Shown here: in pieces, positions 8,171 to 16,075 of the stretch
Position numbering within the stretch: position 1 is the stretch's first letter
Layout: every line of letters starts with the position of its first letter
Virus record (IMG/VR): IMGVR_UViG_3300018420_000018
Span: 1 to 60,935 of that record
Reading direction: 5' to 3' (one strand)
Length of the DNA stretch: 60,935 bases
Source of the DNA: a virus
Position numbers and translations under genes: made by a program
Notes under the pieces: generated by a model
Database searches by the model: none
Told to the model about the DNA's origin: nothing
What the model saw: only the letters and a program-made list of their open reading frames with translations

Positions 8171-9757
8171 TTAAACAACTGTAAACCACCTATCCCCTGT
8201 AGAATCTACAAAAGTTTCTTGTTCTTCTTGTTGTTGAGACCCAAAAACCCCTGCAGGAAGAATATCATCCTCAATCAACTTCTGTTGTTCTGAGTATAAT
8301 AAGTCTTTTACTTTCTTATCAGTTAGATGGACAAAATAATCAGTAGTGATAAACCATGAAAATAATACACAATTCATAACCAAATCATCATTATAACCCC
8401 TATCTGCTTCATATGAGTTCCCTTTTATCACAAAGGTCATCATTTCAGTAATGGTTGCACGGTCTACAATCGTTAGTCTATTTTCTTCCGTAATTTCTTT
8501 TAATGTTGAACAACCTACTCTTTTAATTCGTTTGTTCATAGTCACACCAATATCTTCTGCCTTTGTTTGTCCTTGTGTAAAGACATTAGGGTACTCTATA
8601 TCATAGTGCAACTGTTGTGCGACCATAGCACCTTCTGCATTATTCTCTATTATTACAAGTGCTTCATTATATGGTCTTACATATTTATTAATTATGTCTG
8701 CCAACAACATAGGTGAAGTAGTGTTATCTCTATACACCAACACTTGTTCAAAAGGTTGATTTGTGACATCAAAAACTGTAAACGTAGAATAGTCTAGTCC
8801 TTTACCTTGTGATACGTCAACAGTACATATGTAAATATGATTATCTACTGGTCTCTTATATAGACTAATACCGTCTTTGACCCAATCGGATTCTATTGCT
8901 CTCATACCTAATAGTGTATTACTATTAATAAGTGTAGAACCCGTTCCTAAGAAAGAGTTTCCATACTCTTGTTCAAATTGTGCTTCTGAGGTATTTGCAA
9001 TGGTCTCTTTCTTCCATTCTTCGTCTCTGCCTGGCACATCATACCAGTTGATTGTGAATGATTTATACTCAGATTGTTCATGTATTGCAGATTCGTATAT
9101 CTTGTGAAACATATTACCTACACCGTTTGCAGTTGAGGTAATGATTACCTTCGAGTCTTTACCTGACGTGACCACGGGATATGTTGCAGTATAGAATGTC
9201 TCTGCATCGTCTACGAATGCGAACTCATCGAGATATAGTAAATTGATTGACATACCACGAATTGAACTTGAAGAAGTTGCGGCTGCAACAACTTTACTAT
9301 CATTTGCAAACTCAATCGAACCTTTGTTAAGAATCTTAACACCAGGCTGTAAAAAAAATGGTACACTTTCTAACATAGTGACAAGACGTGCAATCATTTC
9401 CCTTGCAATTGCACCTTTGTTTGCAAGTATAGCAACAGTCACTTCGGGGTGAAATAGTAGAAACCATAATAGGTATGCACAAGATGTAATTGATTTACCA
9501 CTCTGACGTGATGCAAGAACAACACTAAAACGAGATTGGTCATAGTGTTTTATTAGTTTATCTTGATAACCACGAAGTTTAAAAGGAACCATACCTTCGT
9601 CCAATGATATAATTTGCGTATAGTTTTCAATAAAATGACAGGGGTCATTAGAACACTTCATGTATTCATCTAACTGTTTCTTATCATATTGAACATCTAT
9701 TCCCGCTCTTTTTATGAGTGGATTACCTAGATATCCTTCGTTTTTATTTAGAGTCAT
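8171..9757 (-). CDS. 17: Terminase large subunit gp17
   Basis: Packaging motor ATPase and headful nuclease, 528 aa (T4 610). Walker A SRQSGKS (83-89), Walker B LLYLDE (173-178) and the coupling motif TSTANG (207-212) define the ATPase. The RNase H-like nuclease begins near TVDVSQGKG (Asp314) with IIENNAEG (Glu371) and a late YNDDLV acidic motif. It overlaps the 3' end of gp16 by 14 bp, so small and large subunits are co-translated. It is shorter than T4 gp17 mainly at the N-terminus. Confidence 0.97.
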   Translation of the reverse strand: MTLNKNEGYLGNPLIKRAGIDVQYDKKQLDEYMKCSNDPCHFIENYTQIISLDEGMVPFKLRGYQDKLIKHYDQSRFSVVLASRQSGKSITSCAYLLWFLLFHPEVTVAILANKGAIAREMIARLVTMLESVPFFLQPGVKILNKGSIEFANDSKVVAAATSSSSIRGMSINLLYLDEFAFVDDAETFYTATYPVVTSGKDSKVIITSTANGVGNMFHKIYESAIHEQSEYKSFTINWYDVPGRDEEWKKETIANTSEAQFEQEYGNSFLGTGSTLINSNTLLGMRAIESDWVKDGISLYKRPVDNHIYICTVDVSQGKGLDYSTFTVFDVTNQPFEQVLVYRDNTTSPMLLADIINKYVRPYNEALVIIENNAEGAMVAQQLHYDIEYPNVFTQGQTKAEDIGVTMNKRIKRVGCSTLKEITEENRLTIVDRATITEMMTFVIKGNSYEADRGYNDDLVMNCVLFSWFITTDYFVHLTDKKVKDLLYSEQQKLIEDDILPAGVFGSQQQEEQETFVDSTGDRWFTVV

Positions 9758-10154
9758 CTTGTTTTGATTTCTTTAGAAACTTTTGCAATTCTGAAGTTGA
9801 ACCAACATATAAGTGATTGTGTTGTGTTTTTACACTTCCGTTTTCGTCTTCTAACTTCTTTAATTTGGTTTGAACGTCTAATAATTTCTCTGCAGTCTCG
9901 CCTACGGTCTTTATTAACTGACCTGCAACTTCGTATGCACGAGGGTTTTCCGTCTCCCTACAAACGTCTAAGATACCGTCAATCGCATCTTGTCCTCTTT
10001 CAACAAGACCGTATAAGTTCTCTCTAGTATATTTGTAATCAGTCTGTATATTATCAGATTGAGGGGGTTTTTTGATTACTTGTGTAGTCTTCTCTTTTAT
10101 TTCAGAGGAGATATCCAAGACATCATTTAATTTTGAATCTATATCTTTTGTCAT
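9744..10154 (-). CDS. 16: Terminase small subunit gp16
   Basis: 136 aa (T4 164). Recognises phage DNA and regulates gp17. Mostly helical with a coiled-coil segment (AGQLIKTVGETAEKLLDVQTKLKKLE), consistent with the ring-forming core of gp16. It sits between gp15 and gp17 as in T4, overlapping gp17 by 14 bp and starting 2 bp after the gp15 stop. Identification rests on synteny plus this helical pattern. Confidence 0.85.
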   Translation of the reverse strand: MTKDIDSKLNDVLDISSEIKEKTTQVIKKPPQSDNIQTDYKYTRENLYGLVERGQDAIDGILDVCRETENPRAYEVAGQLIKTVGETAEKLLDVQTKLKKLEDENGSVKTQHNHLYVGSTSELQKFLKKSKQDDSK

Positions 10155-10156
10155 AA

Positions 10157-11203
10157 TTAACTTGCATCGGTCACCTTATCTTCACTAAATGTTGAAGGTG
10201 CGCCGTCATCATAAAAAGTCACGGTTTCTGCAACCACGAATGTATCGCCTGGGTCTACAGAACCTACAAATTTCAATACAGTGTCTTCACTTATAGTCAC
10301 TGCATTACTTAAAACTACTGCAAGTCTATCACCTGCAATAGAGGAAACAGTTGGGTTTGTTGATAAGTTTGTTCCAAACACCTCGTCTCCTACACTTATC
10401 TTACTATTTATTGCAGTATCAAAAGTCACTGAAGTAGAACTAGAAACTACGTTTGCAGTTTCACCAAATGCAGGTTCGTAGTGTTTTACTTCTTTCACTA
10501 GACCTGATTCGTCTATCTGACTTGTTGTAAATAATCCAGTTGCACTGTTTATATAATCTCTCTCAATTACATTTTTAATTACACTACCAGTGTAAACAGG
10601 GCCGAAGTAATTGAGTTTCATTGTAAATTCTAATGTATATTCAATCACTCTTCTTTCTTCAAAAGTTCCTTCGTATTGGTCTTCCATATTTACACTATTC
10701 AATATAATTGGAACGTCTCTATAGTCGGTCATAGAATCAATCATTTTCATAGTGACTGTATATTCGGGTTGGAAGTATGGTAAAATCTGTTCTACAATTT
10801 GCAATGCATCAGACATATTCTTTGCAAGAATACTTAAACTAAATGTAATGTTATAAGGTGCAGGTTGATACTGATAAGAACGATTAGTTCCGTCTGATTC
10901 TAATGTAGATTTTTGGTGTCTAATTAATTTATTTTGTTGTCTTGTTGCATCATACTCAAATCCTGAAATTTGAAATGCAATTCTAGGTAATGATATTGCA
11001 GTTCTATTACCATCAGTTAGATTGGGTTCTTCTGCAAGTCTCTGTAAAAACTTCTGTTTAGGGCCGTATGATATAGGAACTTTTTGTTCAGTTAAAATTG
11101 TCCCATCTTCTTTGATTTTCTTTACTGTAATATTATTGAATAGTGTTCCAAAAATGGAGACAGCACGTTTTGTAGTTTCATTATAAAAAAATGTACCAAA
11201 CAT
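10157..11203 (-). CDS. 15: Tail sheath stabiliser/terminator gp15
   Basis: Hexameric tail terminator that caps sheath and tube and joins the tail to the neck; 348 aa (T4 272). Conserved pieces: MFGTFFYNETTKRA start (T4 MFGYFYN), VPISYGPKQKFLQRL, LPRIAFQISGF, and the signature IVEQILPYFQPEYTVTMK. The extra C-terminal ~120 residues (QIDESGLVKEVKHYEPAFGE onward) form a beta-rich, Ser/Thr/Val-rich extension absent from T4. Its ATG overlaps the gp14 stop. Confidence 0.92.
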   Translation of the reverse strand: MFGTFFYNETTKRAVSIFGTLFNNITVKKIKEDGTILTEQKVPISYGPKQKFLQRLAEEPNLTDGNRTAISLPRIAFQISGFEYDATRQQNKLIRHQKSTLESDGTNRSYQYQPAPYNITFSLSILAKNMSDALQIVEQILPYFQPEYTVTMKMIDSMTDYRDVPIILNSVNMEDQYEGTFEERRVIEYTLEFTMKLNYFGPVYTGSVIKNVIERDYINSATGLFTTSQIDESGLVKEVKHYEPAFGETANVVSSSTSVTFDTAINSKISVGDEVFGTNLSTNPTVSSIAGDRLAVVLSNAVTISEDTVLKFVGSVDPGDTFVVAETVTFYDDGAPSTFSEDKVTDAS

Positions 11204-12060
11204 TATGTGACCTCACCGAAAGGATTTGTCTCCGAGAAGTCTAAGTAGTTATCTGCTTTATCTTCAAATTCTTTATTTTGTGAATTACCATCGTTAGACA
11301 TTGTAAGGATATCTGTAATTGAACCGATTGTATACGATGCACCATCTGTTGCACCAACAAGAGTATCACCGACTTGAAGTGTTGTAGTGTTATCTTTAAT
11401 TGTAAGTTTTCTGTCATCAGGTGACCATGATACAACCTCTCCAACAACTGCACTGTTAAGAGTAAGGTTTTCATTTGCATAGTAAATTCCACTTCCACCC
11501 GAGTTCATTGTCATTTCTATAGTATATGCTTGTTGGTCTTCTACTAGGTCTATGTTTATATTACCAGTATCAAAGTCTTCACCACTGTATTCAAATAATT
11601 CACATTGCAGTTTAAATACAAATAATTTACCAACTTGATAGAAAGGATTTTCATGTTCTACAAATTTAACTTCAAACAAAGAACCACTTAATGGAAAGTG
11701 TATTAAATCACCTTCGTTTGGTCTTAGAGAAGTTGCAAGGTTTGAATCTAACGAAATAAATCTCTCCCAACTTCTAAGTGATATAATAAAGGTTGCAGTA
11801 TCCCTTACTTGTACACCGAACTTACTGAATAGGTCTCCTTCTCCTTCAAACCCGTCTGTATTTTCTATATACATTTCAACACTATATGAATCACCAAATT
11901 TAGATTGTACGTCTTCACCTAAAATAGAATCTTCCTCTACAATCTCTCTTGGTAGATAAAATGTTTCATGTCCATACATTCTAAGAGACTCAACAACTAA
12001 ATCCTCATAAAGGTGTTGTTCAGTATTGACTGCATGGTTGAAAAAAACGTTTGTTGGCAT
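11203..12060 (-). CDS. 14: Neck protein gp14
   Basis: 285 aa (T4 256). It forms the neck with gp13 after packaging and gates the portal. Start MPTNVFFNHAVNTEQHLYEDLVVESLRMYG is followed by FYLPREIVEEDSILGEDVQSKF, a widely conserved gp14 pattern. The C-terminus holds an acidic tail (KADNYLDFSETNPFGE). Its start lies 4 bp after the gp13 stop and its stop overlaps gp15. Confidence 0.93.
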   Translation of the reverse strand: MPTNVFFNHAVNTEQHLYEDLVVESLRMYGHETFYLPREIVEEDSILGEDVQSKFGDSYSVEMYIENTDGFEGEGDLFSKFGVQVRDTATFIISLRSWERFISLDSNLATSLRPNEGDLIHFPLSGSLFEVKFVEHENPFYQVGKLFVFKLQCELFEYSGEDFDTGNINIDLVEDQQAYTIEMTMNSGGSGIYYANENLTLNSAVVGEVVSWSPDDRKLTIKDNTTTLQVGDTLVGATDGASYTIGSITDILTMSNDGNSQNKEFEDKADNYLDFSETNPFGEVT

Positions 12061-12064
12061 ATAT

Positions 12065-12880
12065 CTATCCCATTAAATCCATGACTGGCATTTCAAAATT
12101 CAGTCTAGATTCTTCTTCTAATCTTATAATCTCTTCTTGTGCTTCTGTTTTAATTTGTTGTGCATCAAGTGTCACACCACCAGGCAGTGCAATACCTTGG
12201 AACTTAGAGAGGTTTTCCCCCCATTGATATTTTACTTTAGCAGTTGCATATTTCTTTAACCACATATCGTTGTATACATCTGTAAAATCTGTTGGGTCTA
12301 TCTTCCTATAACATTCAACTATAATGTATTCTCCTGCACTTAACTTCGCAGTTGTGTAATCTAAATATAATCTATTTTGATGTGCATTATATCTAATAGG
12401 AACTTGACCAACCAACATATCATTAATTAGTTTTATGTGTTGTTGAACTTGTGAGTAATACAGAATACTGGTTGAAGTTAAATCCCATAGGTCATTTAAT
12501 CTTAATTGATATTGTATATCAAACATACTTGAAGTTTGACCTGAATGAAAAGGAAAAACTCTAAGAACACTTATAACATGTTCAGGTAGTGTAATATAAC
12601 TTTTACTTTCACCATATGATTGTCCTGCAATCGCTTGTGTTCCACTTGTTGAACCTGTAAGGGTATCATTTGTCCCAAAAGATGTAATCTCTTCTGCAGT
12701 TAATTGGTGTTTTAAATATGTCTTAATATTACCATTGTAATGATATTCATGAAAGTATTGTAGTGCTTCATCAATTCTATCATCCAATTGGTCGTCATCT
12801 ACATTAATTTCAAGAACAGGAGCACCAAGAGCCCTCTTAATATACTCTTTTAATGTACTTTTTGAATTTGGTGATGCCAT
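12065..12880 (-). CDS. 13: Neck protein gp13
   Basis: 271 aa (T4 309). Head-completion/neck protein forming a ring under the portal. Diagnostic features are the N-terminal LKEYIKRALGAPVLEINVDDDQLDDRIDEAL helix pair, the FHEYHYNG motif and the C-terminal AKVKYQWGENLSKFQGIALPGG. It heads the gp13-14-15-16-17 cluster and has its own late promoter at 12912-12919. Confidence 0.93.
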   Translation of the reverse strand: MASPNSKSTLKEYIKRALGAPVLEINVDDDQLDDRIDEALQYFHEYHYNGNIKTYLKHQLTAEEITSFGTNDTLTGSTSGTQAIAGQSYGESKSYITLPEHVISVLRVFPFHSGQTSSMFDIQYQLRLNDLWDLTSTSILYYSQVQQHIKLINDMLVGQVPIRYNAHQNRLYLDYTTAKLSAGEYIIVECYRKIDPTDFTDVYNDMWLKKYATAKVKYQWGENLSKFQGIALPGGVTLDAQQIKTEAQEEIIRLEEESRLNFEMPVMDLMG

Positions 12881-12911
12881 AATATTCCTGTAGTAAATTT
12901 GTGTCTACTAC

Positions 12912-12919
12912 TATTTATA
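12912..12919 (-). promoter_or_regulatory. T4-type late promoter, gp13 operon
   Basis: TATAAATA on the minus strand, 31 bp before the gp13 ATG; the leader carries AGGA. Confidence 0.75.
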
Positions 12920-12931
12920 CTAATTGGGAAC

Positions 12932-13192
12932 CTATTCTTGGAAGTAAGTCTTAGATTGGAGTCTATCTATTTTTTCGTCTATTCTAGTCATAGTAGCCAT
13001 TATTCTTTCAAAGTCTGCTTCAATTTGGTCTCTTGTGACATATTCTTTAGCGAGTTCTTCTCTAGTTTTGTTTACAAGGATATCAAGTCTCTTTTGTTCA
13101 GATAAAATACTACGAACTAGAAATCCTAAAGGTGCTAGAACGAATGTTAATAAGAGATTCCAAAGTAGATGTGTATCGATTACTATTTCCAT
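12932..13192 (-). CDS. Small bitopic membrane protein, unknown function
   Basis: 86 aa. One predicted transmembrane segment at about residues 9-29 (LLWNLLLTFVLAPLGFLVRSI) is followed by a charged coiled coil to the C-terminus. There is no signal-peptidase motif. This layout fits a membrane-anchored coiled-coil protein (holin- or spanin-accessory type are possibilities), but no family is recognised. The upstream TCTAAATA box lies 5 nt from ATG with the same GTAGT-type spacer as other leaderless late promoters here, so it is probably expressed late. Confidence 0.6.
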   Translation of the reverse strand: MEIVIDTHLLWNLLLTFVLAPLGFLVRSILSEQKRLDILVNKTREELAKEYVTRDQIEADFERIMATMTRIDEKIDRLQSKTYFQE

Positions 13193-13197
13193 ACTAC

Positions 13198-13205
13198 TAT
13201 TTAGA
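13198..13205 (-). promoter_or_regulatory. Probable late promoter (TCTAAATA) 5 nt from ATG
   Basis: Minus strand reads TCTAAATA, GTAGT, ATG. One mismatch to the T4 late box, with the same geometry as the leaderless-type promoters elsewhere in the window. Confidence 0.5.
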
Positions 13206-13209
13206 ATAG

Positions 13210-13914
13210 TTAATCGGTTATAATGTCTCCATTTGGACGAATGTTATAGACAAATTCATCATCATTATAATTGTTTATATTACCACTATGTCCATCAGGT
13301 GAAGTGTACTTCATTTCGATATTGAAGGAAATACTATATCTATCTTTTTGAGTAGGATTTGGTTCAACCATATGCATGAGACCACTTGGAAATAAAATAA
13401 GTTTACCACTTCTTGGTTCAAATCCTTTACTTGTTGCAGTTCTAGGTGAGTTTGGAAAATCTGCAACTACTTTTGGATGAGTGTCAATCATTTCTATATG
13501 ACCTTCATCACCGTCTGCCTTTATATAAAACACACCACTATACCAACAACCATTGTGTAAGTGTGGTTTGTTCCATGCAAGGTGGTCATTAATATTCGCC
13601 CATGAATTACCGATATGCATTTGTGCTTTGTGTCGGTCTAATCCATGGAAAGGCCATACTTCGTCATAGAATGTAGTTTGTATTCTATTCATTAATTTTT
13701 GAAATGCAGGATTAGACTCACAACCATCATGTGATTGCCATCCAGTATATGCATTTGAAAGTTTTCTACCTTGTGGGTCTTTTCTTCTCATACCATCCAT
13801 AGTATCTACAAGAAGGTCTAAGTAGTTTTGGTCTATTCCACGGTTTTCATCTAGATTGGAGTCTAGTAAATCTCTTTCAAATACGTAAGTTGGAAATAAT
13901 AATCTAACGGACAT
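13210..13914 (-). CDS. 2OG-Fe(II) oxygenase-like protein (PF13759/TIGR02466 type)
   Basis: 234 aa from the ATG at 13914 (MSVRLLFPTYVFERDLL). Longer upstream readings only extend into the neighbouring gene. The motif KPHLHNGCWYSGVFYI with His118/His120, distal LILFPSGLMHMVEPN with His181, and Arg192 give the cupin/double-stranded beta-helix metal and 2-oxoglutarate sites of the 2OG-FeII_Oxy_5 family seen in marine phages. Its substrate is unknown. It sits with a second oxygenase, a DUF6065-like protein and a glycosyltransferase just before the repeat-fibre genes, so virion protein hydroxylation is one possibility. The start overlaps the preceding gene by 11 bp. Confidence 0.8.
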   Translation of the reverse strand: MSVRLLFPTYVFERDLLDSNLDENRGIDQNYLDLLVDTMDGMRRKDPQGRKLSNAYTGWQSHDGCESNPAFQKLMNRIQTTFYDEVWPFHGLDRHKAQMHIGNSWANINDHLAWNKPHLHNGCWYSGVFYIKADGDEGHIEMIDTHPKVVADFPNSPRTATSKGFEPRSGKLILFPSGLMHMVEPNPTQKDRYSISFNIEMKYTSPDGHSGNINNYNDDEFVYNIRPNGDIITD

Positions 13915-14794
13915 CGAAATCAAACTCCAATTGTGTCTCTTCTGATTCTTCTTTATTGTGAAAAGGACATTCAGGTGGTGGTGAATCTTCCTTATATAGT
14001 TTACCTTTCGGTTTCCAATATCCTCTTCTACGATATGCACCAAATTCCTTTACACTATTTTCATCAAATTCTGTTAATTGACTCCACTCTTGCATAGATT
14101 TATTAGTTGGAACTGTTCTATCAAACTCTGAAGTTCCAGTTGCACGATTGTCTATCCAAGATTTATGTGTATTTACTATATAGGATGCATTCCATTTTTC
14201 TCTTTTATATGGTATAATTTGACAAAGTGGAGTTCCCTTTGGTATTACAAAAGAGTGGTCTACTTTCGGATAAAATATAATTTGTGCATTATCCATACCA
14301 ACATTAAAAGTGTCGGTATCGATTATACCCTGCCAACATGCAAAGTGATTATTTTGAAATAAAAATGGGTCTAAGTAAAAACAAGAATAACCTTCAGGTG
14401 TTTTGATATTCCATGGGTTTCTCATTTTAAATGCATCTTTAATTGGTTTGTCTTCACCCAAATATTCAAATGCATCTAAAGTTTGGGTAATAGGGTGACT
14501 TGAGGAGTTATAACCACTATCGTGTGGGTCATAAGTTGCAAAGGTTTTTTTACCTTTATCGTCTCCACCTATACCATTTATTACATGTATATCTCTATTT
14601 GATAAAAGTATCCAACCACTCTTTAACCAATCGTCCATTGCAGGACATGAACGTATAGTTTGTTGAACCATACCTCTAGTGAGTTCTCCTGCCTTTGCAC
14701 GTTTCCACCAATCAGGCTGAATAGAACTTGCAAGGACTGGTTTAAAGTCCCTTAATGTTTCTTTATTATATGTGTGAAACTCTATCGTTGGCAT
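13904..14794 (-). CDS. DUF6065-like protein
   Basis: 296 aa. The segments PDWWKRA, TIRSCPAMDDWLKSGWILLS, the FLYLDPFLFQNNHFACWQG-like central region and GTPLCQIIPYKREKW resemble the DUF6065 family of marine phages. Similar proteins are common beside oxygenase and tail genes in T4-like cyanophages. No catalytic motif is obvious and the fold is probably cupin-like, which is an inference. It overlaps both neighbouring oxygenase genes (11 and 29 bp), so the three are tightly co-expressed and may act together. Confidence 0.6.
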   Translation of the reverse strand: MPTIEFHTYNKETLRDFKPVLASSIQPDWWKRAKAGELTRGMVQQTIRSCPAMDDWLKSGWILLSNRDIHVINGIGGDDKGKKTFATYDPHDSGYNSSSHPITQTLDAFEYLGEDKPIKDAFKMRNPWNIKTPEGYSCFYLDPFLFQNNHFACWQGIIDTDTFNVGMDNAQIIFYPKVDHSFVIPKGTPLCQIIPYKREKWNASYIVNTHKSWIDNRATGTSEFDRTVPTNKSMQEWSQLTEFDENSVKEFGAYRRRGYWKPKGKLYKEDSPPPECPFHNKEESEETQLEFDFDVR

Positions 14795-15485
14795 GAAAAA
14801 ATTCTTCCTCGTCTACTAATCTTACTTCGTCTCCTCGTAAAACTAGAGACCTTCTATCAATATATCTTGCAGATGATGTGGGTGCATCTGCACCATGTGG
14901 TATTCTACCATCAAATATAATCAACCTGTTTGGTTTAAATTCTATTTCTGCAATTTGGTGGTTTTCAATATGTTCTTGTCTACCGTCTAAACCTTGTTGC
15001 ATTTCATTATATAGTCTTAATTTACCACCCCAATTTTTATTCCAAAATTTATTAGTGTAATATAAGAATGATAAATTCCACTCATCTTCATCTTGACAAT
15101 CTGCGTGAGTTGTTCCTTGTAAACCTTGAGTTTGAGAATTAAGTCCCATATATTGAAATCTTACCCACTTAAATCCAAACTCAGTTTGCAATCTTCTGTT
15201 TAGATAATATGGAAATATAGTATGGAGTTTATCCATATCTTTTTCTAATTTCATACCATCTCTGAAATAAGTTGCACCCCAAAAACTATGGTGAGGTAAA
15301 CCTGTAGGACTTCCACTACTGACTTGATTAGTCTTAGACCATATATTTTCTCTTACAATGTAATCGTCAAAATGATGATGTAGTTCGGTTGCAAGATAAT
15401 TATCTAAGACATAGACATCTTTAAGAGGTAAGTCTTTTATTTTGAAGGGTTCATCGATATGAACAACTTTTACGTCATCAAACAT
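14766..15485 (-). CDS. 2OG-Fe(II) oxygenase (prolyl 4-hydroxylase-like)
   Basis: 239 aa. Clear jelly-roll dioxygenase signature: His127-x-Asp129 in GTTHADCQDED, a strand NLSFLYYTNKFWNKNWGGKL, distal His197 in DGRIPHGADAP and Arg211/212 for 2-oxoglutarate in DRRSLVLRG. It belongs to the 2OG-FeII_Oxy/P4Hc superfamily, many members of which hydroxylate proline or asparagine in proteins. The substrate cannot be read from the sequence. The adjacent Pro-rich repeat fibre proteins are an attractive candidate (inference). The start has an AAAGG site 4 bp after the preceding gene. Confidence 0.85.
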   Translation of the reverse strand: MFDDVKVVHIDEPFKIKDLPLKDVYVLDNYLATELHHHFDDYIVRENIWSKTNQVSSGSPTGLPHHSFWGATYFRDGMKLEKDMDKLHTIFPYYLNRRLQTEFGFKWVRFQYMGLNSQTQGLQGTTHADCQDEDEWNLSFLYYTNKFWNKNWGGKLRLYNEMQQGLDGRQEHIENHQIAEIEFKPNRLIIFDGRIPHGADAPTSSARYIDRRSLVLRGDEVRLVDEEEFFHANDRVSHI

Positions 15486-15488
15486 ATA

Positions 15489-16046
15489 CTACCTTTCATG
15501 GTCGGGTAGTAATGATGCCTGAGGTAATTGATTTAGATAATCTTGTATTGGTTTTAAATGGTCTTCTCTAGTTGCAAAAATTTCATTTACTAATTGGTCG
15601 TAGATTACATATTGTGAATCTGCAAACTCTAGTACTCTTCTTGCATTAGACCTATATGGGTGATTTGAACCTTCTCTACCTGCAAACGTGACTTCAGTTA
15701 AATCATCAAATCCATAGTTATCAAGAAAATTTGCAATATTACCTTTTACTTCGTCAACTAAGTCTTGTACATATTGATTGTTTAATGTGACTCCTGCAGG
15801 AGGTTCAGAATTTTCAATATAGTTTTCTATAATTTCTTTTTCAGGATTTGTTAATGGTCTTTTGACTTGGTCATCAAAACATTTATCATCATCCCATTTT
15901 TCAATTACGATTTCTATATCATCGTATACTAATACATCAAAATCAAAACCTAGTTCAGGTTGGTCTGTATTATCAAACTCGTATTGTAAACCATTAGGTT
16001 TTCTAATAATAAGTTTTTGGTCTTCCGTGTAAATTAGTGCGTTCAT
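15489..16046 (-). CDS. Hypothetical protein of the accessory island
   Basis: 185 aa from ATG 16046 (MNALIYTEDQKLIIRKP), chosen because GAGG lies upstream; the longer reading would need a TTG start. The N-terminal half is acidic (a beta-rich NALIYTEDQKLIIRKPNG strand pair, then EIVIEKWDDDKCFDD). The C-terminal half is helical with YRSNARRVLEFADSQYVIYD and may be a tail/assembly chaperone-like helix bundle. No family recognised. It lies between the glycosyltransferase and oxygenase genes and is presumably cotranscribed with them. Confidence 0.6.
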   Translation of the reverse strand: MNALIYTEDQKLIIRKPNGLQYEFDNTDQPELGFDFDVLVYDDIEIVIEKWDDDKCFDDQVKRPLTNPEKEIIENYIENSEPPAGVTLNNQYVQDLVDEVKGNIANFLDNYGFDDLTEVTFAGREGSNHPYRSNARRVLEFADSQYVIYDQLVNEIFATREDHLKPIQDYLNQLPQASLLPDHER

Positions 16047-16075
16047 ACTGTTATTATACCTCAATATTGATTAAA

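Noticed and set aside
13915-14043. N-terminal extension of the oxygenase to 14043
   Set aside because: It lies wholly inside the upstream DUF6065-like gene and lacks family similarity; ATG 13914 starts the conserved domain.
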